DNA of 64,000 nucleotides, taken from the NCBI RefSeq assembly GCF_001667585.1, contig NZ_LZJZ01000020.1, positions 1 to 64,000 on the forward strand. The letters run 5' to 3'. Made by a program: the position numbers and the translations under genes. Shown piece by piece: positions 17,025 through 28,755 of the stretch (the first letter of the stretch is position 1; each line of letters begins with the position of its first letter). Below the pieces are notes generated by a model that saw only the letters and a list, made by a program, of their open reading frames with translations, did no database searches and was not told where the DNA came from. This stretch comes from Mycobacterium sp. E2733. GTDB lineage: Bacteria > Actinomycetota > Actinomycetes > Mycobacteriales > Mycobacteriaceae.

Positions 17025-18311
17025 ATGTCGGCCAGCGCCGCAGGCCTCTGCGATTTCATCGACGCTTCTCCGTCGCCGTTCCACGCCTGCGCCACGGTGG
17101 CGGCGCGACTGATCGATGCCGGGTACACCGAACTGAGCGAGACCAAACGCTGGCCGGGCGAACGCGGTCGCTACTTCGCGGTGCGAGCCGGCTCACTGGT
17201 CGCCTGGAATTCCGACGGGGCCGACGGCCCGTTCCGGATCATCGGCGCACACACCGATAGCCCCAACCTCCGGGTTAAGCAGCATCCCGATCGGCTGGTC
17301 GCCGGTTGGCGGGTGGTGGCGCTGGAACCGTACGGCGGAGCGTGGCTCAACTCCTGGCTCGACCGCGACCTGGGCGTCAGCGGACGGTTATCGGTTCACT
17401 CCAGCGATCAGGCCACGGGGATAGAGCACCGGCTGGTCCGGATAGACGAGCCGATCCTTCGGGTTCCGCAGCTGGCCATTCACTTGGCCGAGGACCGGAA
17501 ATCGCTGACGCTGGACCCGCAGCGACACGTCAACGCGGTCTGGGGCGTCGGCGCCGAAACGAAATCGTTCATCGACTTCGTCGCGGAGCGCGCCGGGGTT
17601 GCGCCGGCCGCCGTGCTGGCCGCCGACCTGATGACTCATGACCTCACCCGATCCACCGTGTTTGGTGCCGATGGCGACCTGCTGAGTGCTCCCCGGCTGG
17701 ACAACCAGGCCAGTTGCTATGCGGGCATGGAGGCGCTGCTGGCCGCCAAGCCGTCGGGCTTTGTGCCCGTGCTGGTGGTCTTCGACCACGAGGAAGTCGG
17801 TTCGTCTTCCGATCACGGCGCGCAGTCGAACCTGCTGGGCACCGTCCTCGAGCGCATCGTGCTCGCCGCCGGCGGCTCCCGCGAAGACTTCCTGCGCCGG
17901 CTGCCCGAGTCCTTGCTGGCCTCGGCGGACATGGCACACGCCACCCACCCCAACTATCCGGAGCGGCACGAGCCCGGCCACCTCATCGAGGTCAACGCCG
18001 GACCGGTGCTCAAAGTGCACCCGAACCTGCGCTATGCCACCGACGGTCGCACGGCCGCGGCTTTCGCGCTGGCCTGCGAGCAGGCCGGGGTCGCCCTGCA
18101 GCGTTACGAGCACCGCGCCGACCTGCCCTGTGGGTCCACGATCGGGCCGCTGGCGGCGGCCCGGACCGGCATACCCACCGTCGACATCGGCGCCGCGCAG
18201 CTGGCGATGCACTCTGCGCGCGAATTGATGGGCGCTCATGACGTGGCTGCGTACTCCGCGGCGATGAGCGCGTTCCTTTCGCCAGGGGCGTTCCGAGGTT
18301 CTGCGGCCTAA
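17025..18311 (+). CDS. pepC: M18 family aminopeptidase
   Basis: A 428-residue zinc aminopeptidase of the M18 (aspartyl aminopeptidase) family. Metal ligands appear in order: [25 protein letters not shown] and the final MHSARELMG. It removes N-terminal, probably acidic, residues from peptides in the cytosol. ATG 17025 aligns with the M. tuberculosis start; ATGs at 17013 and 17016 are in frame but come straight out of the repeat array. The stop overlaps the convergent DoxX-like gene by four bases. Confidence 0.93.
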   Translation: MSASAAGLCDFIDASPSPFHACATVAARLIDAGYTELSETKRWPGERGRYFAVRAGSLVAWNSDGADGPFRIIGAHTDSPNLRVKQHPDRLVAGWRVVALEPYGGAWLNSWLDRDLGVSGRLSVHSSDQATGIEHRLVRIDEPILRVPQLAIHLAEDRKSLTLDPQRHVNAVWGVGAETKSFIDFVAERAGVAPAAVLAADLMTHDLTRSTVFGADGDLLSAPRLDNQASCYAGMEALLAAKPSGFVPVLVVFDHEEVGSSSDHGAQSNLLGTVLERIVLAAGGSREDFLRRLPESLLASADMAHATHPNYPERHEPGHLIEVNAGPVLKVHPNLRYATDGRTAAAFALACEQAGVALQRYEHRADLPCGSTIGPLAAARTGIPTVDIGAAQLAMHSARELMGAHDVAAYSAAMSAFLSPGAFRGSAA

Positions 18312-18676
18312 ACGCCGGCGGGGTGGGCGATCAGGGTGAGTGCAAAGGTCGCCGCGTTGAGGGCGAGCAGGAACCCGGCGAAAGCGAACTGGCCGGAAAT
18401 ATCGTTGGCGAGTACGTGGGTGTACATCGCGCAGATGAAAAAGATGGTTAGCCCGGCTGCCGCCGCGACGCCGATTCCAGGAATCCACAGGCCGGTGATA
18501 AGCCCAAGGGCCCCAAGGGTTTTTAAAGTGCCGATGGGAAACCTCAGCCAGGACAGCGGCACCCCGGCCCGGCGCATGGGCGGAATGATGGGCGCGAAGT
18601 GGACAAGCGCACTCACACCCGAAAATCCGTCGAGGGCTATGGCGCTTATCGTCACGACAAGGTATGCGGTGTACAT
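18308..18676 (-). CDS. DoxX-like integral membrane protein
   Basis: A 122-residue protein with four predicted transmembrane helices, for example [20 protein letters not shown] and [18 protein letters not shown]. It matches the small DoxX/DUF4870-type family. Some family members pair with redox enzymes, but the function here is unknown. Confidence 0.75.
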   Translation of the reverse strand: MYTAYLVVTISAIALDGFSGVSALVHFAPIIPPMRRAGVPLSWLRFPIGTLKTLGALGLITGLWIPGIGVAAAAGLTIFFICAMYTHVLANDISGQFAFAGFLLALNAATFALTLIAHPAGV

Positions 18677-18723
18677 GCTGGTGGCTTCCTACGATGGTCG
18701 ACCGATGGGGGAATCGCTACGCG

Positions 18724-19173
18724 CTAGCTCACCGGAATCGGGTCTAAGCGGAACACGGCGATCCGGCCGGCCAGCGCCTCGACCTCTTCGGGGTTGCCTT
18801 GGCGCACCAGGCCCGAGCGCTTCAGGAAGCCCACACCGACCGGCACCTCGATCGGATATTCCCGCAACACCGGGCGGGCCTGCTCGGCGGTCAGCTCGGT
18901 TATCCTGACGCGCCGCACCTTTCGGCCCTTACGGAGCGTCCCGGCCCCGGCGGCCCGCGCATTCCGTGCCCAATCGGCACCGGGGAATCCCGCCACGGCA
19001 AAAAGCTGTCCGTCGAGCGTGAACGGTGTCATCGGCGTGCTGCGCGGCCGACCGGTTTTGCGGCCCGGCACAGTCAAGACCATGGGAGGTCCCGTGGGTA
19101 CGCCGAGCTTTTGCATCGCGATCATGAGCTTGTTCATCGGTTTCAGCCAGCGAGGCGGGCTCGGGTTGGACAT
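18724..19173 (-). CDS. Deazaflavin (F420)-dependent nitroreductase-family protein
   Basis: A 149-residue protein of the Ddn/Rv3547 family of split beta-barrel F420H2-dependent reductases. The signature VLTVPGRKTGRPRSTPM is followed by LFAVAGFPGADWARN, both typical. These enzymes reduce quinones or nitro compounds and may act at the membrane. ATG 19173 follows AAGGAGAAGTG. The frame continues upstream without ribosome-site support. Confidence 0.88.
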   Translation of the reverse strand: MSNPSPPRWLKPMNKLMIAMQKLGVPTGPPMVLTVPGRKTGRPRSTPMTPFTLDGQLFAVAGFPGADWARNARAAGAGTLRKGRKVRRVRITELTAEQARPVLREYPIEVPVGVGFLKRSGLVRQGNPEEVEALAGRIAVFRLDPIPVS

Positions 19174-19402
19174 CACTTCTCCTTGGTGTGTATTCCGTTG
19201 CGGTGAATTGGAATCGGCCGTGCCGGGGCGCCGCCGGACTTGTAACCGACGCCCACCGGCAACCCGTAATCCAAGGACGGGTCGGCGGCGCGGAAAGTTA
19301 CAAGTGCCTGCGTAACTTTTCGCAGCGCCGTCTCGTCGTGAGCACGGTTGTCCGCCCATGGCGAAATCCAACGCGTTACTTCCGCCTGGCCCTTGTGAGG
19401 CC

Positions 19403-19408
19403 TAGGGT
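19403..19408 (+). promoter_or_regulatory. -10 element TAGGGT of the VOC gene
   Basis: TAGGGT fits TANNNT and ends eight bases before the ATG at 19417. No Shine-Dalgarno is present, so a leaderless transcript is likely. Confidence 0.45.
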
Positions 19409-19416
19409 CTGGCGGT

Positions 19417-22112
<2,696 letters not shown>

Positions 22113-22131
22113 GCTGTAGCGACGAACCTTG

Positions 22132-22767
22132 ATGTACCACAACGGTTTTCGCCGGGCAGGTGCGTTCTCTTTGGCCGCCGCACTGGTTGGCTGGAGCTTC
22201 GTCGGCCCGCGACTGCCCACGGCGTGGCGGGCCGCGGTGCAGGGCGGTGCGGCCGGCCTGCTGGTGCTGATGACGCGCGCGCCGTTGGGTTTGTCTCCAC
22301 CGCAGCTGTGGGCGGGGCTGCGGTTGGGTTCGGCGACCGGTGCGGCGGCGGCGAGCGTGATCGGCGCGACGACGGCGGTGCCGTTGGTGCGGGCATCGAT
22401 GGCGCACCGGGAGACACCCGGATCGGCACCTGCCTGGCTCCTGCTTCGCATTCCGGTCGGGACCGTCTGGGCCGAAGAGGCTGCGTTCCGTGCGGCGCTG
22501 ACCGCCGTCGGTTCGGGGGCGTGGGGCAGGCCGGGTGGAAGGTTGTTGCAAGCGGCAAGCTTTGGGCTCTCCCATATCGCGGATGCGCGGGCGGCCGGCG
22601 AGCCGGTGCTGGGCACTGTGCTGGTGACCGGCATCGCGGGCTGGCTGTTCGGTTGGCTGGCAGATCGTTCCGGCAGCCTGGCCGCGCCCATGCTGGTGCA
22701 CTTGGCCATCAACGAGGCCGGCGCGATCGCCGCGCTGAGCGCGCGGCATCACGGGTTGATGGTGTAG
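22132..22767 (+). CDS. CPBP family intramembrane metalloprotease-like protein (Rv0804)
   Basis: A 211-residue polytopic membrane protein. The three motifs of the CAAX/bacteriocin-processing family are present: EEAAFR (EExxxR), FGLSH (FxxxH) and HLAIN (HxxxN). It should be a membrane-embedded glutamic-type protease. It starts 19 bases after purL, and its end overlaps the convergent mce gene by 19 bases. The substrate is unknown. Confidence 0.82.
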   Translation: MYHNGFRRAGAFSLAAALVGWSFVGPRLPTAWRAAVQGGAAGLLVLMTRAPLGLSPPQLWAGLRLGSATGAAAASVIGATTAVPLVRASMAHRETPGSAPAWLLLRIPVGTVWAEEAAFRAALTAVGSGAWGRPGGRLLQAASFGLSHIADARAAGEPVLGTVLVTGIAGWLFGWLADRSGSLAAPMLVHLAINEAGAIAALSARHHGLMV

Positions 22768-23963
22768 TCGCCCAGCTGGCGACCCCATACGTGCTCGAGG
22801 AAAAGTGGCGAGCCGAGTTCGAAGTGGTTGTACGGAGCCATGCTCGCGCCGGTGTCCATCACCAGGAACGGCGCCGGCCACAGCTGCCGGGTGATCGTCT
22901 GCCAACAGCCCGGCAGGCCGCCGGGCCCGCCCCTGGCGTTGGTGCGGGGCAAGTTCTCCGGCCAGATATACGGATTGGGCGCCCCGGCGATCGCGCCCGC
23001 TGCGTGGGCGCCGAGCGAGTAGCCGTTGTCGCCAAGGGCGTTGTGGATCTTGGGCCCGACTTCGTTGAAATTGCGTATGGTGCAGAAGATTTCGGGACTG
23101 TACTCGTCGAGCAGCTGGCTGGAGCTGACCAGATCGGCGGCTCCCCGCGCCAGGTATGTTCCGCCGCGGCCGAAAACGTCCGCGCCCGTGCCGCCCAGTC
23201 CGGCCGCGGCCAGCAGCGCCGCGTCCAGGTCGGCTTGCCGGCGGTTGAGCGCACGCGCCGTCGTCACGGCGTAGTCGAGCGCATCCCACAAGTCCGGCGA
23301 GGCATTGGCGTACGTCTCACCGAGCGCGGCCAACCGCCGGATATCGGCGCGGACTTCGCGCATCTGGGGATTCACGTCCTCGAGGATCGAATTGCCGTTC
23401 ACCAAAGAGGCGCCGAACTTGTCGCCCAATCCCGTCAGGGCTTGCGCGGCCGCGCTCAGCGTCAGATTCACCTTGACCGGATCGACTTTCTCCGCGATCG
23501 AGATGAGCGTCTCGAACACGGTGTTGAATTCGGTCGTGACCGACCTCGCGTCGATCACGGTCGACGGTGTGATCGCTTGGGCGGTGGGCTGAGGCGGCGA
23601 GGTCAACGCGACGTATTTGTTGCCGAAGACGGTGGTCGCCTTGATGGCGGCCGCCACGTTGGCCGGGATCATCTTGATGTACCGGGGGGTGATGTCCAGT
23701 ACCACCTTGGCGGCCGGCTTGCCGTCGCGGGTGGTCTCGGAGATGCTTGCCACCCGGCCGATCTGGACCCCGTTGTAGGTGACCTTGGACCCCGGGTCCA
23801 TCACCAGTCCGGCCCGGGTGGCGACCACTGTTAGCTTCGTCGTCGGGGTGAGTTCGCCACGGAACTGTAGGTAGAGGAGCGACCCGGCCAACCCCATGAT
23901 GGTGAGCGCCACGAGGCCGACTGTCTTGTACGGTGGCCCGCGCCGCAAGCGACGACGCTCCAT
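22749..23963 (-). CDS. Orphan MCE family protein (MceA-like)
   Basis: A 404-residue Mce protein. An N-terminal membrane anchor (VGLVALTIMGLAGSLLYLQF, about residues 15-34) is followed by the MlaD-type domain (VVATRAGLVMDPGSKVTYNGVQIGRV) and a long helical Mce region. Mce proteins form periplasmic lipid-import tunnels, normally as six subunits with two YrbE permeases. None of those is next to it here, so it would have to join another Mce complex. It occupies the position of cpdA/cpsY in M. tuberculosis. It diverges from Rv0807 across only 19 bases. Confidence 0.88.
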   Translation of the reverse strand: MERRRLRRGPPYKTVGLVALTIMGLAGSLLYLQFRGELTPTTKLTVVATRAGLVMDPGSKVTYNGVQIGRVASISETTRDGKPAAKVVLDITPRYIKMIPANVAAAIKATTVFGNKYVALTSPPQPTAQAITPSTVIDARSVTTEFNTVFETLISIAEKVDPVKVNLTLSAAAQALTGLGDKFGASLVNGNSILEDVNPQMREVRADIRRLAALGETYANASPDLWDALDYAVTTARALNRRQADLDAALLAAAGLGGTGADVFGRGGTYLARGAADLVSSSQLLDEYSPEIFCTIRNFNEVGPKIHNALGDNGYSLGAHAAGAIAGAPNPYIWPENLPRTNARGGPGGLPGCWQTITRQLWPAPFLVMDTGASMAPYNHFELGSPLFLEHVWGRQLGDYTINP

Positions 23964-23972
23964 GAGTTTGAG

Positions 23973-23982
23973 ACCCTAGGGT
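23973..23982. promoter_or_regulatory. Palindrome ACCCTAGGGT between divergent genes
   Basis: A 10-base palindrome between the mce gene (start 23963) and the Rv0807-like gene (start 23983). Read toward mce it gives TAGGGT nine bases before the ATG, a plausible leaderless -10 element. Read the other way, TAGGGT abuts the start codon, too close for the same role. Confidence 0.35.
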
Positions 23983-24372
23983 ATGGCCGCCCGTGAAAAG
24001 GCCGATCCGGCAAAGACCCGACGGGCCGTGTTGGCGGTGGCTGACTGGCTGCGGGACGAATCCCTGGCGCCGCCCGACCGCGAAGGCCTTGCCGCGGCGG
24101 TTCGACTCACCGCCCGCACTCTGGCCGCCCTGGCACCCGGCGCCAGCGTCGAGGTGCGTATCCCGCCGTTCGTCGCGGTGCAGTGCGTCGCCGGGCCCCG
24201 GCACACCCGAGGCACGCCACCCAACGTGGTGGAGACCGATCCGCGGACGTGGCTGCTGCTGGCCACCGGGATGCTGTCGTTCCGAGCTGCGAAGGGCGCC
24301 GGCGCGCTGAGCCTTTCCGGCGCTCGGGCGGGTGAGATCGAACACTGCCTGCCCTTGTTCGATGTCGGCTGA
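23983..24372 (+). CDS. Sterol carrier-like conserved protein (Rv0807)
   Basis: A 129-residue protein found upstream of purF in mycobacteria and related actinobacteria. Segments such as RTLAALAPGASVEVRIPP and NVVETDPRTWLLLATG resemble the bacterial SCP-like fold. No catalytic residues are recognised. The role is unknown. Confidence 0.8.
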   Translation: MAAREKADPAKTRRAVLAVADWLRDESLAPPDREGLAAAVRLTARTLAALAPGASVEVRIPPFVAVQCVAGPRHTRGTPPNVVETDPRTWLLLATGMLSFRAAKGAGALSLSGARAGEIEHCLPLFDVG

Positions 24373-24464
24373 ATAGTAACTCTGAACTGCAGGTTTAGGG
24401 TTAGGCGGGGAATTTTCGCCGCCCAACACGCGCTGTTGATTCGCAGTCGCGGGCGTCGGACCCG

Positions 24465-24470
24465 TAGACT
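24465..24470 (+). promoter_or_regulatory. Putative -10 element TAGACT upstream of purF
   Basis: TAGACT lies 40 bases before the purF GTG in a 138-base gap, leaving room for a short leader containing AGGGAG. Confidence 0.35.
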
Positions 24471-24510
24471 CCGTTACGTCACCAACCGTTCCCCAGGGAG
24501 CCGCCCAATC

Positions 24511-26037
24511 GTGACCGTCCAGGAACCCGAGCAGGACCTGAACTCGCCGCGTGAAGAGTGTGGTGTCTTTGGGGTTTGGGCCCCCGGCGAGGATGTCGCA
24601 AAACTCACCTATTACGGCTTGTACGCCCTGCAGCATCGCGGGCAGGAAGCCGCGGGTATCGCCGTAGCCGACGGATCGCAGGTCCTCGTCTTCAAGGACT
24701 TGGGTTTGGTCAGCCAGGTGTTCGACGAGCAGACGCTCGCGGCGATGCAGGGCCACGTCGCCATCGGGCACTGCCGCTACTCCACCACCGGTGACACCAC
24801 CTGGGAGAACGCGCAGCCGGTATTCCGCAACACCGCCGCGGGCACCGGCGTCGCGCTGGGGCACAACGGAAATCTGGTCAACACCGCCGAGCTCGCCGCC
24901 CGCGCGCGCGACGCGGGCCTGATCGCCCGCCGCGCCCCCGCCCCGGCGACGACGGACTCCGACATCCTGGGCGCGCTGCTCGCTCACGGTGCGGCGGACT
25001 CCACCCTGGAGCAGGCGGCGCTGGACCTGCTGCCAACCGTGCGCGGCGCGTTTTGCCTGACCTTCATGGACGAGAACACGTTGTACGCTTGCCGCGATCC
25101 GCATGGGGTGCGGCCACTTTCGCTCGGACGGCTCGACCGCGGCTGGGTGGTGGCATCCGAAACGGCGGCCCTGGACATCGTCGGCGCCTCGTTCGTGCGC
25201 GACATCGAGCCGGGAGAGCTGCTGGCGATCGACGCCGACGGGGTGCGCTCCACGCGTTTCGCCAACCCCACCCCCAAGGGCTGCGTCTTCGAGTACGTCT
25301 ACCTGGCACGCCCGGACAGCACCATCGCCGGCCGGTCTGTGCACGCCACCCGGGTCGAGATCGGTCGCCGGCTGGCCCGCGAATGCCCGGTCGACGCCGA
25401 CTTGGTGATCGGGGTTCCCGAGTCGGGCACCCCCGCCGCGGTCGGATACGCGCAGGAGTCCGGCATTCCGTACGGGCAGGGCCTGATGAAGAACGCCTAC
25501 GTCGGGCGAACTTTTATCCAGCCATCGCAGACCATCCGCCAGCTCGGTATCCGGTTGAAGCTCAACCCACTTCGCGAGGTCATCCGCGGCAAGCGGCTCA
25601 TCGTCGTCGACGACTCGATCGTGCGGGGGAACACCCAGCGCGCGCTGTTGCGCATGCTGCGCGAGGCCGGTGCGGTCGAAGTCCATGTGCGTATCGCGTC
25701 GCCACCGGTGAAATGGCCCTGCTTCTATGGCATCGACTTCCCGTCGCCCGCCGAGTTGATCGCCAACGCCGTGCAAGACAAAGAGGAGATGCTCGAGGCC
25801 GTGCGGCATGCCATCGGCGCGGACACCCTCGGCTACATCTCGCTGCGCGGCCTGGTCGCGGCATCCGAGCAACCCGCGTCGCGGCTCTGCACCGCCTGCT
25901 TCGACGGCAAGTATCCGATCGAACTGCCCGAGGAGACGGCGTTGGGTAAGAACGTCATCGAGCACATGCTCACCAACGCCGCGCGCGGAGCCGGTCTCGA
26001 TGATCTGGCGCCCGACGAAGTGCCAATCATCCACTGA
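24511..26037 (+). CDS. purF: Amidophosphoribosyltransferase
   Basis: A 508-residue enzyme that starts purine synthesis by making 5-phosphoribosylamine from PRPP and glutamine. Cys17 in EECGVFG is the glutaminase nucleophile, exposed by removal of a 16-residue propeptide. LIVVDDSIVRGNT is the PRPP-binding loop. Cysteines in KWPCFYG and RLCTACFDG match the [4Fe-4S] ligands of the Bacillus-type enzyme. The GTG at 24511 follows AGGGAG. The upstream frame is open but lacks a start with a ribosome site. Confidence 0.97.
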   Translation: MTVQEPEQDLNSPREECGVFGVWAPGEDVAKLTYYGLYALQHRGQEAAGIAVADGSQVLVFKDLGLVSQVFDEQTLAAMQGHVAIGHCRYSTTGDTTWENAQPVFRNTAAGTGVALGHNGNLVNTAELAARARDAGLIARRAPAPATTDSDILGALLAHGAADSTLEQAALDLLPTVRGAFCLTFMDENTLYACRDPHGVRPLSLGRLDRGWVVASETAALDIVGASFVRDIEPGELLAIDADGVRSTRFANPTPKGCVFEYVYLARPDSTIAGRSVHATRVEIGRRLARECPVDADLVIGVPESGTPAAVGYAQESGIPYGQGLMKNAYVGRTFIQPSQTIRQLGIRLKLNPLREVIRGKRLIVVDDSIVRGNTQRALLRMLREAGAVEVHVRIASPPVKWPCFYGIDFPSPAELIANAVQDKEEMLEAVRHAIGADTLGYISLRGLVAASEQPASRLCTACFDGKYPIELPEETALGKNVIEHMLTNAARGAGLDDLAPDEVPIIH

Positions 26038-26094
26038 CGGACGCTCGATGCGCCCCTTCCGGGACGTTTGATAACGGCGGTCGGCGGCGCCCGG

Positions 26095-26100
26095 TAGCCT
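26095..26100 (+). promoter_or_regulatory. -10 element TAGCCT of purM
   Basis: TAGCCT ends eight bases before the ATG at 26109, with no Shine-Dalgarno in between; probably leaderless. Confidence 0.4.
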
Positions 26101-26108
26101 TTATCGCG

Positions 26109-27203
26109 ATGACGGATCCCGGAAAAAGCCCCGGACGAAACCCGGGCAGCCACGGCATCACCTACGCGTCAGCCGGGGTGGACATTGAGGCCGGTGATCG
26201 CGCCGTTGAAATGTTCAAGCCCCTGGCGACAAGGGCCACCAGGCCCGAGGTGCGGGGCGGCCTAGGTGGGTTCGCCGGGCTGTTCGCTTTGCGCAACGAC
26301 TACCGCGAACCGCTGCTCGCGGCGTCCACCGACGGGGTGGGAACGAAGCTGGCCGTCGCCCAGGCGATGGACAAGCACGACACGGTCGGCCTGGACCTGG
26401 TCGCGATGGTCGTTGACGACCTCGTGGTCTGCGGCGCCGAGCCGCTGTTCCTGCAGGACTACATCGCCGTGGGCCGGACGGTGCCCGAACGCCTCAGCGC
26501 CATCGTGGCGGGTATCGCCGAGGGCTGCGTGCGGGCCGGCTGCGCGCTGCTGGGCGGGGAAACCGCCGAGCACCCCGGCCTGATGGAACCGGACCACTAC
26601 GACATCTCGGCGACCGGTATCGGCGTCGTCGAGGCCGACGACGTCTTGGGTCCCGATCGCGTCAAGCCCGGCGACACCATCATCGCGATGGGCTCCTCCG
26701 GCCTGCATTCCAACGGGTACTCCCTGGCCCGCTCGGTGTTGCTCGAGATCGACCGGATGAACCTGGCGGGTTATGTCGAGGAATTCGGCCGCACCCTGGG
26801 CGAAGAGCTGTTGGAACCCACTCGGATCTACGCCAAAGACTGCCTGGCATTGACCGCCGAAACCCATGTCCGCACGTTCTGCCATGTCACCGGCGGCGGA
26901 CTGGCCGGCAACCTGCAGCGCGTCATCCCGCACGGCCTGGTCGCCGAAATCGACCGCGGGACCTGGACACCCGCACCGGTGTTCGCCATGATCGCCCAGC
27001 GTGGCCGGGTGGCGCGCGAGGAGATGGAGAAGACGTTCAACATGGGCGTGGGCATGGTCGCCATCGTCGCGCCCGAGGACACCGACCGCGCCTTGGCCAT
27101 CTTGACGGCACGCCACTTGGACTGCTGGGCGTTGGGGACCGTCTGCAAGGGCGGTAAACAGGGCCCACGGGCAAAGCTGGTTGGACAGCACCCGAGATTT
27201 TAG
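26109..27203 (+). CDS. purM: Phosphoribosylformylglycinamidine cyclo-ligase (AIR synthase)
   Basis: A 364-residue ATP-dependent enzyme that closes the imidazole ring to AIR. Family signatures STDGVGTKL, LLGGETAEHPG, SSGLHSNGYSLAR and VTGGGLAGNL are intact. It lies 71 bases after purF in the same direction. Confidence 0.97.
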   Translation: MTDPGKSPGRNPGSHGITYASAGVDIEAGDRAVEMFKPLATRATRPEVRGGLGGFAGLFALRNDYREPLLAASTDGVGTKLAVAQAMDKHDTVGLDLVAMVVDDLVVCGAEPLFLQDYIAVGRTVPERLSAIVAGIAEGCVRAGCALLGGETAEHPGLMEPDHYDISATGIGVVEADDVLGPDRVKPGDTIIAMGSSGLHSNGYSLARSVLLEIDRMNLAGYVEEFGRTLGEELLEPTRIYAKDCLALTAETHVRTFCHVTGGGLAGNLQRVIPHGLVAEIDRGTWTPAPVFAMIAQRGRVAREEMEKTFNMGVGMVAIVAPEDTDRALAILTARHLDCWALGTVCKGGKQGPRAKLVGQHPRF

Positions 27204-27261
27204 AAGGCGGGAGCCGGGCTAGCGCGGTGCCGAAACGAACCGCACCGGCACAGCGACGTGA

Positions 27262-27447
27262 TTAGCGACGCCAGTCGTCGCTGTCTTCCCAGGAGTCGCC
27301 GACACCGTCGTCCTCCGGCTCGGTGGAGTCGGCGGCGTCCGACCCTGCCAGCTCGCGCTGAAGCCGCTGGAAGTCGGTCTGCGGAGAACTGTATTTGAGT
27401 TCTCGAGCAACCTTGGTCTGCTTTGCCTTAGCCCGGCCGCGGCCCAT
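27262..27447 (-). CDS. DUF3073 family small acidic-tailed protein (Rv0810c)
   Basis: A 61-residue actinobacterial protein with a basic start (MGRGRAKAKQTKVARELKY) and an acidic, Trp-containing tail. It is highly conserved beside purM. The role is unknown; the shape suggests nucleic-acid or ribosome contact. Confidence 0.85.
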   Translation of the reverse strand: MGRGRAKAKQTKVARELKYSSPQTDFQRLQRELAGSDAADSTEPEDDGVGDSWEDSDDWRR

Positions 27448-27464
27448 GGGGGAACCCCCTCGCG

Positions 27465-27517
27465 CAATAACGGAGCGGCCCGAATCAGGCGGCTCCGATC
27501 TCCTGGTGTCGTTATTG
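27465..27517 (-). promoter_or_regulatory. Nested hairpin in the DUF3073 leader
   Basis: CAATAACG at 27465-27472 pairs with CGTTATTG at 27510-27517. Inside it CGGAGC (27471-27476) pairs with GCTCCG (27492-27497). The structure ends about 18 bases upstream of the DUF3073 start and could be a 5'-UTR control element. Confidence 0.45.
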
Positions 27518-27591
27518 TCCTGCCGACAGTTTACCGTGCCTTACGGTTGGGCGTCGGTGCCCCCTGCCGCTGTGGCGGACGTTGTCGACGA

Positions 27592-28686
27592 TTATCTCGC
27601 ACCGCCCCGCAACCGTTCAACGGCCAGCCGTCCCGCGCCGATCTGTTCCGCGGGCGGCAGCGAATCGGCGTCGATCACCGCAGCCACCGAACCTTGCGGG
27701 CCGGTCGCCAGTTCCGTGTCGGCCGGGATCCCGCGCTTGAGTAACGCCAGGGCGACGGGCCCGAGGTCCACGTGGTCCACCACGGTGCCAAGGCGGCCGA
27801 CGGTGCGACCGCCGGCGAGCACCGGATCACCCGTCGAGGGCCGCTCCACCGAGCCGTCGAGGTGCAACAGCACCAACATCCGGGGCGGTTTACCGAGGTT
27901 GTGCACCCGCGCGACGGTCTCTTGGCCCCGATAGCAGCCCTTGTCCAGGTGGACCGCCCCCTCGCCGGGGCCGCCGATCCACCCCACCTCATGCGGAATC
28001 GTGCGCTCATCGGTGTCGACGCCCAACCGCGGGCGCAGCGCCACCACCCGGTGCGCTTCGTAGGTCCATACCCCCGCCGGCCGCAGCCCCGCCTGGACCA
28101 AACGTTTCCGCCAGTTGGCCGACTCGCCGCGCGGGACCACCAAATCGAGTTCGATCTGGCCGGCGGGGCCGCCCGGCATCCGTCGCACAAACCCCCCGCC
28201 GGCCACCGGGACCGCCGTCAGCTCGCCGGGCAGGGCGTCCACGCCGAGCGCGTCGAGCACGGCCCGGTCGGACAGGCGCGGGCCCAACAGCGAAAGCACC
28301 GCCATGTCGGCGGCAGCCGGGGTGACGTCCGACCAGAAGACCATCTTGCGCAGGTAGTCCAGCAACGGTTCGCCGCGCCACGGCTCGGTGTCGAGGTAGG
28401 TGGTGCCGCCGAGTTCGGTTTGGACCCAGTGATCCTCGACGCGGCCCTGACCGTCGAGGCTGAGGTTCTGCGTGCTGGCGCCTTCCGGGAGGTCGCTGAC
28501 GTGTTGGGTGGAGATGCTGTGGAGCCATTTCTGCCGATCACTGCCGGTCAGGGTGAGCACCGCGCGGTGCGAGCGGTCTACAACTACCGCAGCGGTTTCT
28601 GCCGCGCGCTGTTCGCCCAGGGGATCGCCGTAATGCCAGACGGCGCCCGCGTCCGGCCCGGCGTCGGGTGCAGGAACTGGATTCAC
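27592..28686 (-). CDS. ygfZ: Folate-binding protein YgfZ (GcvT-like)
   Basis: A 364-residue member of the YgfZ/IBA57 family. These tetrahydrofolate-binding proteins help certain iron-sulfur enzymes and tRNA-modifying proteins. The diagnostic KGCYRGQE motif is present (HLDKGCYRGQETVAR), with a GcvT-like N-terminal fold. It is divergent from the aminotransferase gene, 69 bases apart. Confidence 0.92.
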   Translation of the reverse strand: MNPVPAPDAGPDAGAVWHYGDPLGEQRAAETAAVVVDRSHRAVLTLTGSDRQKWLHSISTQHVSDLPEGASTQNLSLDGQGRVEDHWVQTELGGTTYLDTEPWRGEPLLDYLRKMVFWSDVTPAAADMAVLSLLGPRLSDRAVLDALGVDALPGELTAVPVAGGGFVRRMPGGPAGQIELDLVVPRGESANWRKRLVQAGLRPAGVWTYEAHRVVALRPRLGVDTDERTIPHEVGWIGGPGEGAVHLDKGCYRGQETVARVHNLGKPPRMLVLLHLDGSVERPSTGDPVLAGGRTVGRLGTVVDHVDLGPVALALLKRGIPADTELATGPQGSVAAVIDADSLPPAEQIGAGRLAVERLRGGAR

Positions 28687-28741
28687 ACGTCAACTCTACG
28701 GACCCCTCCGCCGAGCGTGCGGTCAGTTGCACAGCCCGAGC

Positions 28742-28747
28742 TAGGCT
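28742..28747 (+). promoter_or_regulatory. -10 element TAGGCT of the aminotransferase gene
   Basis: TAGGCT ends eight bases before ATG 28756; the geometry suggests a leaderless message. Confidence 0.4.
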
Positions 28748-28755
28748 TTACCTCC

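Noticed and set aside
16703..17146. N-terminal extension of the DyP protein through the repeats
   Set aside because: The extra residues are Arg/His-rich repeat translation; homologues start near 16702.
23317..26034. 905-codon minus-strand ORF overlapping purF
   Set aside because: It is antisense to purF and Rv0807 and out of frame with mce; no protein features.
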